Part shown: positions 51,399-60,133 of the stretch, piece by piece
Position numbering within the stretch: the first letter of the stretch is position 1
How the letters are laid out: the number at the start of each line of letters is the position of its first letter
Origin: an uncultured Bacteroidota bacterium
GTDB lineage: Bacteria > Bacteroidota > Bacteroidia > Bacteroidales > P3
Assembly (NCBI GenBank): GCA_902774395.1
Contig: CACYIK010000003.1
Location: 551-64,550 of the forward strand
Length of the DNA: 64,000 nt
Direction: 5' to 3'
Notes under the pieces: generated by a model
Seen by the model: only the letters and a program-made list of their open reading frames with translations
Databases searched by the model: none
What the model was told of the DNA's origin: nothing
Made by a program: the position numbers and the translations under genes

Positions 51399-52178
51399 AT
51401 GAAGATAAAAGATGTGGTGGCGGAACTCGACGCAACGTTTCGTCCAGAGTTGCAGGAGGACTACGACAATGCAGGGTTCCTGCTGGGTAACGGCGATGCG
51501 GAGTACCGCGGGGCGCTGGTGGCTTTGGACCTGACACCGACGGTGATCAACGAAGCCATAGGGCAAGGTCTGAACCTGGTGGTGACGCACCATCCATTCA
51601 TTTTCAGAGGTGTGAAACGTCTTACCGACAGCAGTGAGACTGGACGCATGGTGATGCAGCTCATCAAGAACGGGATATCCGTCTACGCGGCGCATACAAA
51701 TCTGGACAACCTGCCGTGGGGTGTGAGTGGAGTTCTGGCCGAGAAGCTGGAGCTACGCAACTGTGCTGTCCTCAGTCCTCTGGGAGGTGAGACAGGTGCC
51801 GGTATCGTCGGTGAGCTAAGCCAACCGAGAGAAGCTCTCGCTGTCCTCTTAGATATCAAGAACATATTGAAAATACCCGTCATACGTACCACCCCACACG
51901 ACATACACACGCTGGTGCGCCGTATCGCTGTGTGCGGCGGCAGCGGTGCGCCGTTCATCGGCGACGCCATAGCGGCGGGTGCCGACCTCTACCTTACGGC
52001 AGATCTGAAATACCACGATTTCCAGCGCGGAGAGGAGAGGATCATCCTGGCCGACGGAGGGCACTATGAGACGGAACAATTCGCAAAAGAGATAATTTCT
52101 CGCTCCATTTCGGAAAAATTTTGTAACTTTGCATGCCGAATCTCTGAACGACAGCTCTCTATCGTTCACTATATTTGA
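51399..52178 (+). CDS. Nif3-like dinuclear metal centre protein (DUF34)
   Basis: 259 residues. NIF3/DUF34 family: EDYDNAGFLLGN, NLVVTHHPFIFRGVKRL (metal-binding His pair), GISVYAAHTNLDNLPWGVS and DLYLTADLKYHDFQ...ADGGHYETEQF near the C-terminus hold the expected ligands. The family is linked to GTP cyclohydrolase I type 2 annotations, but its true reaction is unsettled. Many Bacteroidales homologues are longer (about 365 residues) because of an inserted PII-like domain; that insertion is absent. The last 30 codons overlap the promoter of the next gene (52124-52131). Confidence 0.92.
   Translation: MKIKDVVAELDATFRPELQEDYDNAGFLLGNGDAEYRGALVALDLTPTVINEAIGQGLNLVVTHHPFIFRGVKRLTDSSETGRMVMQLIKNGISVYAAHTNLDNLPWGVSGVLAEKLELRNCAVLSPLGGETGAGIVGELSQPREALAVLLDIKNILKIPVIRTTPHDIHTLVRRIAVCGGSGAPFIGDAIAAGADLYLTADLKYHDFQRGEERIILADGGHYETEQFAKEIISRSISEKFCNFACRISERQLSIVHYI
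52124..52131 (+). promoter_or_regulatory. Promoter inside the 3' end of the Nif3 gene
   Basis: TAACTTTG followed by CATGCCG fits TAnnTTTG. It lies 75 bases before the start of the zinc-ribbon gene. Confidence 0.6.
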
Positions 52179-52205
52179 TTGAATAATAATAATATATATA
52201 TAATT

Positions 52206-53030
52206 ATGGCAAAAAAAGTCAGCACAAAAAAAGCAACAGAAGCTAAGGTCGAACCCACTCCTATCCTCCGCCCTGATGTCGACCTCGCTATCGAAAAACG
52301 CCTCGTCGCTCTCTACACCCTCCAGAGCGTCGACAGCGAAATCGACAAAATCCAAATCATCCGCGGCGAACTCCCCCAGGCCGTCCAGGACCTCGAGGAC
52401 GAAATCGCCGGCCTCAACACCCGCATCGACAACTTCAACTCCGATATCAAGGAAACCGATGCCGCCAACAAGGCCCGCAACGCCGAAATCACCGACCACC
52501 AGGAACAAATCAAAAAATACCAGAAACAACAGGACAACGTCCGCAACAACCGCGAATACGAGTCCCTCGCTAAAGAAATAGAATTCCAAAACCTCGAAAT
52601 CCAACTCTGCGAACGTAAAAACAAAGAGGGCGCCGCCAAAATCAAAGAACTCAAAGAACATATCTCCGCCGCCAAACAGCTCCTCGACAACCGCACAAAA
52701 GACCTCGACGCCAAACGCGACGAACTCACCTCTATCATCGCCGAAACTGAAAAAGACGAGAAACGCCTCCGCGAAAAATCCAAAGAACAAGAACAGTTCA
52801 TCGACGAGCGCTACCTCACCGCCTACAAGCGCATCCGCGGCGCCGCACGCAACGGCCTCGCCGTCGTCACCATCGACCGCGACTCCTGCGGCGGATGCTT
52901 CTCCAACATCCCCCCGCAGCGCCAGATGGAAATCAAAATGCACAAAAAAGTTATCGTCTGCGAAAACTGCGGCCGCATACTCGTCGACGACGACATCGCC
53001 GCTAAAGCCAAAGCAAACTTGGAAAAGTAA
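52206..53030 (+). CDS. Coiled-coil protein with C4 zinc ribbon
   Basis: 274 residues. A long coiled coil (about 35-210, with heptads such as LEDEIAGLNTRIDNFNSDIK and KKYQKQQDNVRNNREYESLA) is followed by a four-cysteine zinc ribbon (CGGCFSNIPPQ...VIVCENCGRILVDD, about 228-260). The architecture is that of the bacterial zinc-ribbon family typified by chlamydial CT398, often encoded next to Nif3 as here. Function unsettled; a nucleic-acid or secretion-apparatus role has been proposed for relatives. ATG 52206 is preferred to an upstream in-frame start because MAKKVSTKK begins the usual basic tail. Confidence 0.9.
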   Translation: MAKKVSTKKATEAKVEPTPILRPDVDLAIEKRLVALYTLQSVDSEIDKIQIIRGELPQAVQDLEDEIAGLNTRIDNFNSDIKETDAANKARNAEITDHQEQIKKYQKQQDNVRNNREYESLAKEIEFQNLEIQLCERKNKEGAAKIKELKEHISAAKQLLDNRTKDLDAKRDELTSIIAETEKDEKRLREKSKEQEQFIDERYLTAYKRIRGAARNGLAVVTIDRDSCGGCFSNIPPQRQMEIKMHKKVIVCENCGRILVDDDIAAKAKANLEK

Positions 53031-53113
53031 ATGCGTAAATGCGTTAATGTGTTAATGCGTAAGTAATGCTTGCGCAAGCCACTAACGCAATAACACAATA
53101 ACACAATAACACA
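53031..53113. repeat. Octamer repeat between zinc-ribbon and lyase genes
   Basis: AATGCGTA/AATGCGTT/AATGTGTT units on the left, AACACAAT units on the right, with GCTTGCGCAAGC, a perfect 12-base palindrome, in the middle (53068-53079). The two sides are complementary. Confidence 0.85.
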
Positions 53114-54610
53114 ATGGAATATAAATTCAACCCCGAAGAAAAACTCACCCTGGACAAAATCCAGGAAATCATCGATAAAAAAATGACCCTCGCCCTCAGC
53201 GACGAGGCCAAACGCCGCATCGAGAAATGCCGCAACTACCTCAACCAGAAGATGGAAACCCAGAAGGTGCCCATCTACGGCGTCACCACAGGCTTCGGCT
53301 CCCTCTGCAACATCAGCATCAGCCGCGAGCAGCTCAGCCAGCTCCAGAAAAACCTCGTCATGAGCCACGCCTGCGGCGTCGGCGACGAAGTGCCCGCCGA
53401 CGTCGTCCGCCTCATGCTCCTCCTCAAAGCCCAGAACTTCTGCTTCGGCTACAGCGGCGCTCAGCTCCAGACCGTCCAGCGCCTCATCGACTGCTACAAC
53501 GAGGACGTCCTCCCCGTGGTCTACCAGCAGGGCTCCCTCGGCGCCAGCGGCGACCTCTGCCCCCTCGCTAACCTCATGCTCCCCGCTATCCTCGGACTCG
53601 GCGACGTGTACTACAAAGGACGCCGCTGCGACGTCAAGGAAGTCTACGCCGAGAAAGGCTGGCAGCCCATCGAGCTGCAGAGCAAAGAAGGCCTCGCCCT
53701 CCTCAACGGCACACAGTTCATGAGCTCCTTCGCCGTCTGGTCGCTCCTCAAAGCCCGCCGCCTCAGCCGTCAGGCCGACATGGTGCTGAGCCTCTCACTC
53801 GACGCCTTCGACGGCCGCATCGAGCCCTTCTACGAGAGCCTCCACATGGTGCGCCCCCACAAGGGTCAGCTCGAAACCGCCGCAGCCGTACGCGAACTCC
53901 TCGACGGCAGCGAGATCATCCGTCGTCACAAAGAGCACGTACAGGATCCCTACAGCTTCCGCTGCGCACCCCAGGTCCACGGCGCCGCTAAAGACACCAT
54001 CCGCTACGTGGCCTCCGTCGTCGAGACAGAAATCAACTCCACCACCGACAATCCCATCGTCCTCCCCGACGAGGATATGGTCATCTCCGGCGGCCACTTC
54101 CACGGCGAACCCCTCGCTATGGTCCTCGACTTCCTCGCTATCGCCGTTGCCGAACTCGGCGCCATCAGCGAACGACGCACCTACCAGCTCATCGACGCCA
54201 AACGCGGCCTGCCCTCGTTCCTCGTCGCTAAGCCCGGCCTCAACAGCGGCTTCATGATTCCGCAGTATGCCGCCGCCAGCATCGTCAGCCAGAGCAAGCA
54301 GCTCTGCACCCCCGCCTCGGTCGACAGCATCCCCAGCAGCCAGAACCAGGAAGACCTCGTTTCCATGGGCGGCAACGCTGCCACCAAGTGCTACAAGGTC
54401 TGCGAGAACACCGAGCGCGTCCTCGCCATCGAGCTCTTCAACGCCGCTCAGGCCCTCGACTTCCGCCATCAGGAAGGTCTCAAGTCCAGTCCCAAGATCG
54501 AGCAAATGGTCGCCGACTACCGCCGCAGCGTCAACTTCGTCGACATCGACGAGATCATGTACAAGCATATCCACTCCAGCGTCCGCTTCCTTCAGGAAAT
54601 GGCACTCTGA
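53114..54610 (+). CDS. hutH: Histidine (aromatic amino acid) ammonia-lyase
   Basis: 498 residues. The ASG triplet (144-146, in GSLGASGDLCPLA) forms the MIO prosthetic group that eliminates ammonia from the amino acid. Other marks: YGVTTGFGSLCN (about 55-66, catalytic Tyr loop), LLNGTQFMSSF, PYSFRCAPQVHGA, STTDNPIV and SIPSSQNQEDLVSMG. The size and layout fit HutH, giving urocanate from histidine, but no other hut gene is near, and single-gene tyrosine or phenylalanine lyases of this family exist, so the substrate is not certain. Repeats precede the gene but none lie within. Confidence 0.9.
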   Translation: MEYKFNPEEKLTLDKIQEIIDKKMTLALSDEAKRRIEKCRNYLNQKMETQKVPIYGVTTGFGSLCNISISREQLSQLQKNLVMSHACGVGDEVPADVVRLMLLLKAQNFCFGYSGAQLQTVQRLIDCYNEDVLPVVYQQGSLGASGDLCPLANLMLPAILGLGDVYYKGRRCDVKEVYAEKGWQPIELQSKEGLALLNGTQFMSSFAVWSLLKARRLSRQADMVLSLSLDAFDGRIEPFYESLHMVRPHKGQLETAAAVRELLDGSEIIRRHKEHVQDPYSFRCAPQVHGAAKDTIRYVASVVETEINSTTDNPIVLPDEDMVISGGHFHGEPLAMVLDFLAIAVAELGAISERRTYQLIDAKRGLPSFLVAKPGLNSGFMIPQYAAASIVSQSKQLCTPASVDSIPSSQNQEDLVSMGGNAATKCYKVCENTERVLAIELFNAAQALDFRHQEGLKSSPKIEQMVADYRRSVNFVDIDEIMYKHIHSSVRFLQEMAL

Positions 54611-54635
54611 ACTGAAAAGTAAAAAATAAGAACTA

Positions 54636-54668
54636 AGAGCTGCCGGCATTGCCCGCAGCTCTTATTTA
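54636..54668 (+). terminator. Terminator of the ammonia-lyase gene
   Basis: AGAGCTGC (54636-54643), GCAGCTCT (54655-54662), inner GGC-ATT-GCC, then TATTTAT. It ends about seven bases before the MATE gene start codon. Confidence 0.8.
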
Positions 54669-54675
54669 TACACCT

Positions 54676-56028
54676 ATGAACATCGAACTGGCTGGCCACT
54701 ACGACTACCACCGCATCATGCGGTCGGTGCTGCCGAGCATCGGCATGGTGCTCGTCACGTCGATATACTCTATCGTCGATGGCTTCTTCGTGGCCAATTT
54801 CGCCGGCAAAACAGGCTTCGCGGCCATCAACCTCACCTTCCCAGCCATCATGATGATAGGCTCCCTGGGCCTCATGATAGGTACCGGCGGCGCCGCACTG
54901 GTGGCGAAAATCAAAGGCGAGGGCTATCCCGAAAAGGCCAACCGCGTATTCACCATGCTGGTACAATTCGGACTGTCGCTGGGACTGCTGCTAGGCATTC
55001 TTCTGACACTGGCGGCACCGTGGGTGGCACGGTGGCTGGGAGCCGACGAACCCATGATGGAGGAGTGCGTTACCTACCTCAGGCTGAACATGATAGGTAT
55101 GCCAGGCTTCGTGCTGCAGTGCGCCTTCCAGTCGTTCTACATGGCCGCCGAACGACCACAGCTAGGAACGCTGATGTCGATAGTGGCCGGCGTCACCAAC
55201 ATCCTGCTCGACGCCCTCCTGGTATGGGCTCTAGGAATGGGAGTGACGGGAGCGGCAATAGCCACAGCGGCAGGCTGCACGGTGGGCGGACTATTCCCAC
55301 TGTACTATTTCTCTTCCCGCCGCAACAAAGGCTCCCTCCGCATCATCCCGACACGAATCCTCTGGCCCTACATAGGCAAAGCCTGCAGCAACGGACTGTC
55401 GGAATACGTGAGCAGCATCTCGATGAACATCGTCACCATGTGCTACAACCTGCAGCTGATGCACTACCTGGGTGAGGACGGCGTGTCGGCCTACGGCGTG
55501 GTGATGTACATCGCCTTCATCTTCGCCGCCGTCTTCATCGGCTACAACATCGGCATCACCCCCATCATCGGCTACCACTACGGCGCCGAAGACATCGGCG
55601 AGCAGCGGTCGCTGCTCCGCAAGTCACTGGGCATCATCGCTGTGCTGGGAGTGCTAATGGCGGGCTCGGCAGAAGCATTCGCCGGACCGATAGCGCGGGT
55701 CTTCGTCGGCTACGACATCGAGCTGACGGCGCTGACCATCCGAGCCATGCGGCTCTACATGCTGGCATTCCTCATCACAGGAATCAACATGTTCGTCTCT
55801 GCTCTCTTCACCGGACTGAACAACGGCGTAGTGAGTGCCGTAGCCTCCTTCACTCGAACGCTGGTATTTGAACTGGCCTGCGTTTGGCTCCTTCCCTCCC
55901 TCTTCGGCATCGACGGCATCTGGTGCTCCTGGCCCCTCGCCGAACTCCTGGCGCTCGTCCTCTCGGCAGTGCTGGTCGGACGCTTCGCCCCACAGCTGGT
56001 GAATACCAGCAAGAAAAATAAGTATTGA
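54676..56028 (+). CDS. MATE family efflux transporter
   Basis: 450 residues, twelve membrane helices in two halves. N-terminal LPSIGMVLVTSIYSIVDGFFVANFAG and FPAIMMIGSLGLMIGTGGAALVAKIKG show the VDGFFV and GTGGAAL patterns of Bacteroidales MATE exporters. The second half repeats the layout (IAFIFAAVFIGYNIGITPIIGYHYG). It should export cations, drugs or small metabolites using Na+ or H+. Start is ATG 54676, just past the terminator hairpin; the upstream in-frame ATG falls inside that hairpin. Confidence 0.92.
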   Translation: MNIELAGHYDYHRIMRSVLPSIGMVLVTSIYSIVDGFFVANFAGKTGFAAINLTFPAIMMIGSLGLMIGTGGAALVAKIKGEGYPEKANRVFTMLVQFGLSLGLLLGILLTLAAPWVARWLGADEPMMEECVTYLRLNMIGMPGFVLQCAFQSFYMAAERPQLGTLMSIVAGVTNILLDALLVWALGMGVTGAAIATAAGCTVGGLFPLYYFSSRRNKGSLRIIPTRILWPYIGKACSNGLSEYVSSISMNIVTMCYNLQLMHYLGEDGVSAYGVVMYIAFIFAAVFIGYNIGITPIIGYHYGAEDIGEQRSLLRKSLGIIAVLGVLMAGSAEAFAGPIARVFVGYDIELTALTIRAMRLYMLAFLITGINMFVSALFTGLNNGVVSAVASFTRTLVFELACVWLLPSLFGIDGIWCSWPLAELLALVLSAVLVGRFAPQLVNTSKKNKY

Positions 56029-56038
56029 AGGCTGCCTT

Positions 56039-57226
56039 TTACGGATTCAGCGTGTGCTTGAGAATCTTCTCGTAGCCGGAGAAGGTACGGTGGGTACCGT
56101 CGGTGAAGTGGAAAGTAACTGAAGTGACGCGCATATACTGGATACGTCCTTTGTCGTCCCAGAAGAGCTCATCGAAAGTGTACTGCGCCGGCGACCCCGG
56201 ACGTATGGGACCCATACAGCGCACAGTGCGCACGTCGCGGTTGAACTGGTCTTTCTGTATCCTCCCCTTAGCATTGACAGGCGTGACGGTAATCTCAATC
56301 TTGGTAATAACGCGGTCAAAACAGTTGTAGAAATTGAACTCGAGACCAAACATATAGTCGCTCCTGGCGGGATTGACACTCATAAGGAAGAGCGTCTTAC
56401 GGTTCATCTTCTCCTTGGTAGCCTGCACATCTGCCATCACCTGCAACTCGGCCAAATGCAGGGAGTCCTGCTGCATCGCCACAGCGATACTGTCGGCCTG
56501 GCGAGCCACATGCTCACTGCGGCGGTCGAGCGAGTCAAGGTGCTGCCGCAAAGCCTCTTCCTCGGCCTGCTGGGCCTGACGGCGGCTGGCGAGGTTCTGC
56601 TCATAGGCCTCCTGCCCCGCAACGGTGGTGAAAGCTCCCCATTCTGCGAGAGTCTGCAGCGCCGGAAGGGTGAGTTCCTGCTCGCGACGGCTGTTGGTGC
56701 GGATAGTGAAGACGACTGGCCAGTCGGCCGACGGCTGAAAACGGTATCCCAGCCAGGTGACGGGACTGTAGGGACCATAGCGGTGGTCGGCGGTATCGAC
56801 GTCGATGAGCAGACGGTTATCCATAGAGACAAAAGCCCACTGCTGCAACGTCTGATAGCGCTGCTGCCAGTAGCGGTGCGAGACAAGGTAGGGTAAGCAT
56901 TCCGTGGCTGTACTCTCGGGGAGGGTAAACGAGAGACTGTCGCTCAGAAAGCAGAGTCGGTTACGCTTGTCGACAGACAGACGGTAGGAGCGATTGAAAA
57001 GCGACTGAGAGACAGCCTGACCAAGTGACCGAGAGGGAACTGCTTTCTGTATTTTGACTTTGACCGGAGCGGGAGGCTCCACGAAATAGGCATCGTCAAG
57101 ATGCGCCTCACGCACCGAAGTGTAGTTCCACGGCTGCTGCGCCGTTGCTAAATTGAAAAATGAAAAATGAAAAATGAAAAATAGGCTGACGCAGGCCATT
57201 AATGCTATTTTTGCGTTACGTTTCAT
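56039..57226 (-). CDS. Secreted protein of unknown function with coiled coil
   Basis: 395 residues. A signal peptide at about 1-30 (MKRNAKIALMACVSLFFIFH..., cleavage after ATA) has a core FFIFHFSFFNLA made of ATTTTTC heptads (57150-57180). Mature part: a beta-rich domain (about 60-195), a helical segment with heptads (QAQQAEEEALRQHLDSLDRRSEHVARQADS, given in part, about 205-255) and a C-terminal beta domain (LFLMSVNPARSDYMFGLEFNFYNCFDRVITKIEITV...). Probably periplasmic or on the inner face of the outer membrane. I do not recognise the family. Start 57226 chosen as the first codon of the signal sequence. Confidence 0.68.
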   Translation of the reverse strand: MKRNAKIALMACVSLFFIFHFSFFNLATAQQPWNYTSVREAHLDDAYFVEPPAPVKVKIQKAVPSRSLGQAVSQSLFNRSYRLSVDKRNRLCFLSDSLSFTLPESTATECLPYLVSHRYWQQRYQTLQQWAFVSMDNRLLIDVDTADHRYGPYSPVTWLGYRFQPSADWPVVFTIRTNSRREQELTLPALQTLAEWGAFTTVAGQEAYEQNLASRRQAQQAEEEALRQHLDSLDRRSEHVARQADSIAVAMQQDSLHLAELQVMADVQATKEKMNRKTLFLMSVNPARSDYMFGLEFNFYNCFDRVITKIEITVTPVNAKGRIQKDQFNRDVRTVRCMGPIRPGSPAQYTFDELFWDDKGRIQYMRVTSVTFHFTDGTHRTFSGYEKILKHTLNP

Positions 57227-57246
57227 GCTGACAAAATATTTCAATT

Positions 57247-57306
57247 TTCAATTCTCCTGCCTGGCTCCAAAGGAGACACGGCCTGCGACCGCAGTGGAGC
57301 AAATTT
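57247..57306 (-). repeat. Two-hairpin TTTGCTCCAC element, minus strand
   Basis: A complete copy in reverse orientation, with TTTTCAA units on both sides. It lies between the polA stop codon and the start of the secreted-protein gene. Confidence 0.9.
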
Positions 57307-57321
57307 TCAATTTTCAATTTC

Positions 57322-59985
57322 CTAGTGTGCCTCCAGCCAGTTGTCGCCGACATCAATACCCACCTCGATGTCGATGCCGGGCAGCGGCAGTGCCTGTTTC
57401 ATCTCGCGTGCCACAATCTGGCGCACCAAAGCCTCCTCGGGACGGTAGAGGTCGAAGACCAACTCGTCGTGCACCTGTAGTATCATGCGGCTGCGGAGTC
57501 CCTGACTCTTCAGGCTCTGATGGATACGCACCATCGCCAGCTTGATCATGTCGGCCGAGGTACCCTGGATGGGCATATTGACGGCATTGCGCTCGGCGAA
57601 GGAGCGGGCAGCGGCATTGCGCGAGTTGATATCCGGCAGGTAACGGCGACGTCCCAGCAGCGTCTGAGCGTAACCACGCTCACGGGCGACAGCGACACTC
57701 TCGTCAATGAAACGGCGGATGTCGGGATACTGCGTGAAATACTCGTCAATCAGCGCGGCGGCTTCCTTACGGGGAATACCCAGCTGCTCGCTGAGGCCGA
57801 AAGCCGAGATACCGTAGACGATGCCGAAGTTGACACTCTTGGCGTTGCGACGCTGGTCCTTGCTGACCTCTTCCATCTTCAGATGGTAGATTTTGGCAGC
57901 GGTAGCGGCATGGATGTCGAAGCCATTGGCAAAAGCCTCAAGCATGTGGCGGTCTTGTGCCAGCGCGGCGATGATACGGAGCTCTATCTGCGAGTAGTCG
58001 GCAGCCAACAGCAGGTGGTCCTCGTCACGTGCCACAAAGGCGCGCCGTATCTCACGTCCGCGCTCGGTGCGGATGGGGATATTCTGCAGGTTGGGGTTAC
58101 TGGACGAGAGTCGCCCAGTGGCTGTGACGGTCTGGTTGTAGACGGTATGCAGACGTCCCGTAGCGGGATTGATGAGCTTGGGGAAGGAGTCGAGGTAGGT
58201 GCCTATGAGCTTGGTAATGGAGCGGTACTCCAATATCAAAGGGATGATAGGGTGCTTGTCCGAGAGTTTGACGAGCACATCCTCAGCGGTAGAGTACTGT
58301 TTCGTGGCGGTGCGCGGCGGCTTGTCGGTCACCTTCATCTTCTCATAGAGCACCTCGCCGAGTTGCTTGGGCGAACTGATATTGAACTGCATCCCTGCCA
58401 ACTCGTATATCTTCGCCTCGAGAGCCTGCCGCTCGGCAGCGAGCTGTCGGGAATAGTCCTTGAGGGCCTCAACGTCGATGCGGACTCCTTCGCGTTCCAT
58501 GTCGATAAGCACATCGACAAGGGGCAGTTCGATATCATGATAGAGACGTTCCAGACGGGCATCACGGAGACGTGCCGCCATCAAAGGATAGAGCTGCCAG
58601 AGGGCCGCCGCCTGAGCCTTGCTGTCGAGGGGCTCGTAGCCCAGCAGCGACGAACAGATGAAGTCCAGCGTGTGGCGCATCTCGGCATCAAGAAGGTAAT
58701 GGGCCAGCTGCACATCGAAGATATTACCCTCAATGGTCATATCCAACTCGGCCAGCATATACCTGAGGCTCTTGAGGTCGAAGCAGAGCTTGAGACTCTC
58801 CGTGTGACTGAGTAGCTGAGTAAAAAGTGACGAGTGATGAGCGATAACTTGGTCGACAGTGGTAGTGTAAATAGTGTCAGCGTCAGTCGAAAGGAAGATG
58901 TTGGGCCCGTCAATAAGCAGGGCGAAGTCTTTGCCCTGTAGGCTTGTCAGAACCTCGGTAGTCAGCGGATGAGCCTCCACAGTAGGTACCTCGGAAACGG
59001 CAGGTGTAAGGTCGAAGAGCGTAGGAGCACTCGGAGTCTTCTGATTACTCTGATTATTCTGATTGCTCTGATTCCCCCAGGCCACCGCCTTGGAAGGGTC
59101 CTTGACGCTAAGGTCCGTGAAGACCTTCTTGGCAAACTGGCGGAACTCCAACTCGTCCGTCAGCTCTTTAAGCATCGCATAGTCGGGCTCCTGCAGTTGC
59201 AGCGCCGCCTCGTCGAAGTCCACGGGGGCGTCGAGACAGATAGTCGCCAGCTGCTTCGAGAAAAGGGCGTTGTCCGAATGTTCCTTGACGAGGTTACGCA
59301 ACTTCTCGTTCTTTATCTCATCAGCGCGCTTCACCATCTCCTCGATGGAGCCGAACTGGGCTATCAGCTTCTTGGCCGTCTTCTCCCCCACCCCGGGAAT
59401 GCCCGGGATATTGTCGGAGGCGTCGCCCCAGAGGCCCAGCAGGTCTATCACCTGACGGCAATCGGCGACATCAAACTTCTCCCTCACCTCAGGAATACCC
59501 ATGATACTGTCGGGCTTCCCCATGCGGCCGAAGCGGTACATCTTGACATGCTCGGTGACAAGCTGCGCAAAGTCCTTGTCGGGCGTCACCATAACGACCT
59601 CGTCGAAACCCGCCAGCTCTGCCTTGTGGCTGAGGGTGCCAATGACGTCGTCGGCCTCATAGCCCTCGCAAGTGAGGATGGGAATGCGGAAAGCCTCTAT
59701 CATCTTTCTCACCCACGGCAGCCCCACCTCTATCTCCTCCGGCATCGCATCGCGGTGGGCCTTGTATTCGGCATACATCTCGTGACGGAAGGTAGGCTTC
59801 TGCAGGTCGAAGGCCACACCCACATGGGTGGGACGCTGCGAGCGCAGCAGGTCGTAGAGCGTGGTGGTGAAGCCCAGCACACACGAGGTGTTCAACCCCT
59901 TCGAGTTGATCCTCGGGTTACGGTTCAGCGCATAATAAGCGCGATAAACCGCCGCCATCCCGTCGATCAATAATAATTTCTTCAT
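57322..59985 (-). CDS. polA: DNA polymerase I
   Basis: 887 residues. 5'-nuclease domain at 1-290 (LLIDGMAAVYRAYYAL, PDKDFAQLV, GDASDNIPGIPGVGEKTAKKL). The polymerase domain has motif A (LAADYSQIELRIIAAL), motif B (RRNAKSVNFGIVYGISAFGL) and motif C (VHDELVFDL). The middle 3'-5' exonuclease-like domain lacks the DxE dyad: where others have FDTET, this protein has FALLIDGP, so proofreading is probably lost. The linker after the nuclease domain contains GNQSNQNNQSNQK, made of CTGATTACT-type 9-mers (59040-59078), and AHHSSLFTQLL (58815-58845) is heptad-derived. Single gene, normal length. Confidence 0.96.
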   Translation of the reverse strand: MKKLLLIDGMAAVYRAYYALNRNPRINSKGLNTSCVLGFTTTLYDLLRSQRPTHVGVAFDLQKPTFRHEMYAEYKAHRDAMPEEIEVGLPWVRKMIEAFRIPILTCEGYEADDVIGTLSHKAELAGFDEVVMVTPDKDFAQLVTEHVKMYRFGRMGKPDSIMGIPEVREKFDVADCRQVIDLLGLWGDASDNIPGIPGVGEKTAKKLIAQFGSIEEMVKRADEIKNEKLRNLVKEHSDNALFSKQLATICLDAPVDFDEAALQLQEPDYAMLKELTDELEFRQFAKKVFTDLSVKDPSKAVAWGNQSNQNNQSNQKTPSAPTLFDLTPAVSEVPTVEAHPLTTEVLTSLQGKDFALLIDGPNIFLSTDADTIYTTTVDQVIAHHSSLFTQLLSHTESLKLCFDLKSLRYMLAELDMTIEGNIFDVQLAHYLLDAEMRHTLDFICSSLLGYEPLDSKAQAAALWQLYPLMAARLRDARLERLYHDIELPLVDVLIDMEREGVRIDVEALKDYSRQLAAERQALEAKIYELAGMQFNISSPKQLGEVLYEKMKVTDKPPRTATKQYSTAEDVLVKLSDKHPIIPLILEYRSITKLIGTYLDSFPKLINPATGRLHTVYNQTVTATGRLSSSNPNLQNIPIRTERGREIRRAFVARDEDHLLLAADYSQIELRIIAALAQDRHMLEAFANGFDIHAATAAKIYHLKMEEVSKDQRRNAKSVNFGIVYGISAFGLSEQLGIPRKEAAALIDEYFTQYPDIRRFIDESVAVARERGYAQTLLGRRRYLPDINSRNAAARSFAERNAVNMPIQGTSADMIKLAMVRIHQSLKSQGLRSRMILQVHDELVFDLYRPEEALVRQIVAREMKQALPLPGIDIEVGIDVGDNWLEAH

Positions 59986-60024
59986 ATGTTACAGCAAACA
60001 CATTTGTCCCCTTCACTCCCCCAT

Positions 60025-60130
60025 CACTCCCCTATCACTCCTTTTAGTCATCTAAGCAGAAGTCTCTTCAAGAACTATTATCTATTAACTATTATCTATA
60101 CTCATCACTCATCACTCATCACTCATCATT
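60025..60130. repeat. Heptads between pdxA and polA
   Basis: CTATTAT/CTATTAA units then CATCACT units up to the pdxA stop codon; in the pdxA sense these read GATGAGT. Confidence 0.8.
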
Positions 60131-60133
60131 CAA

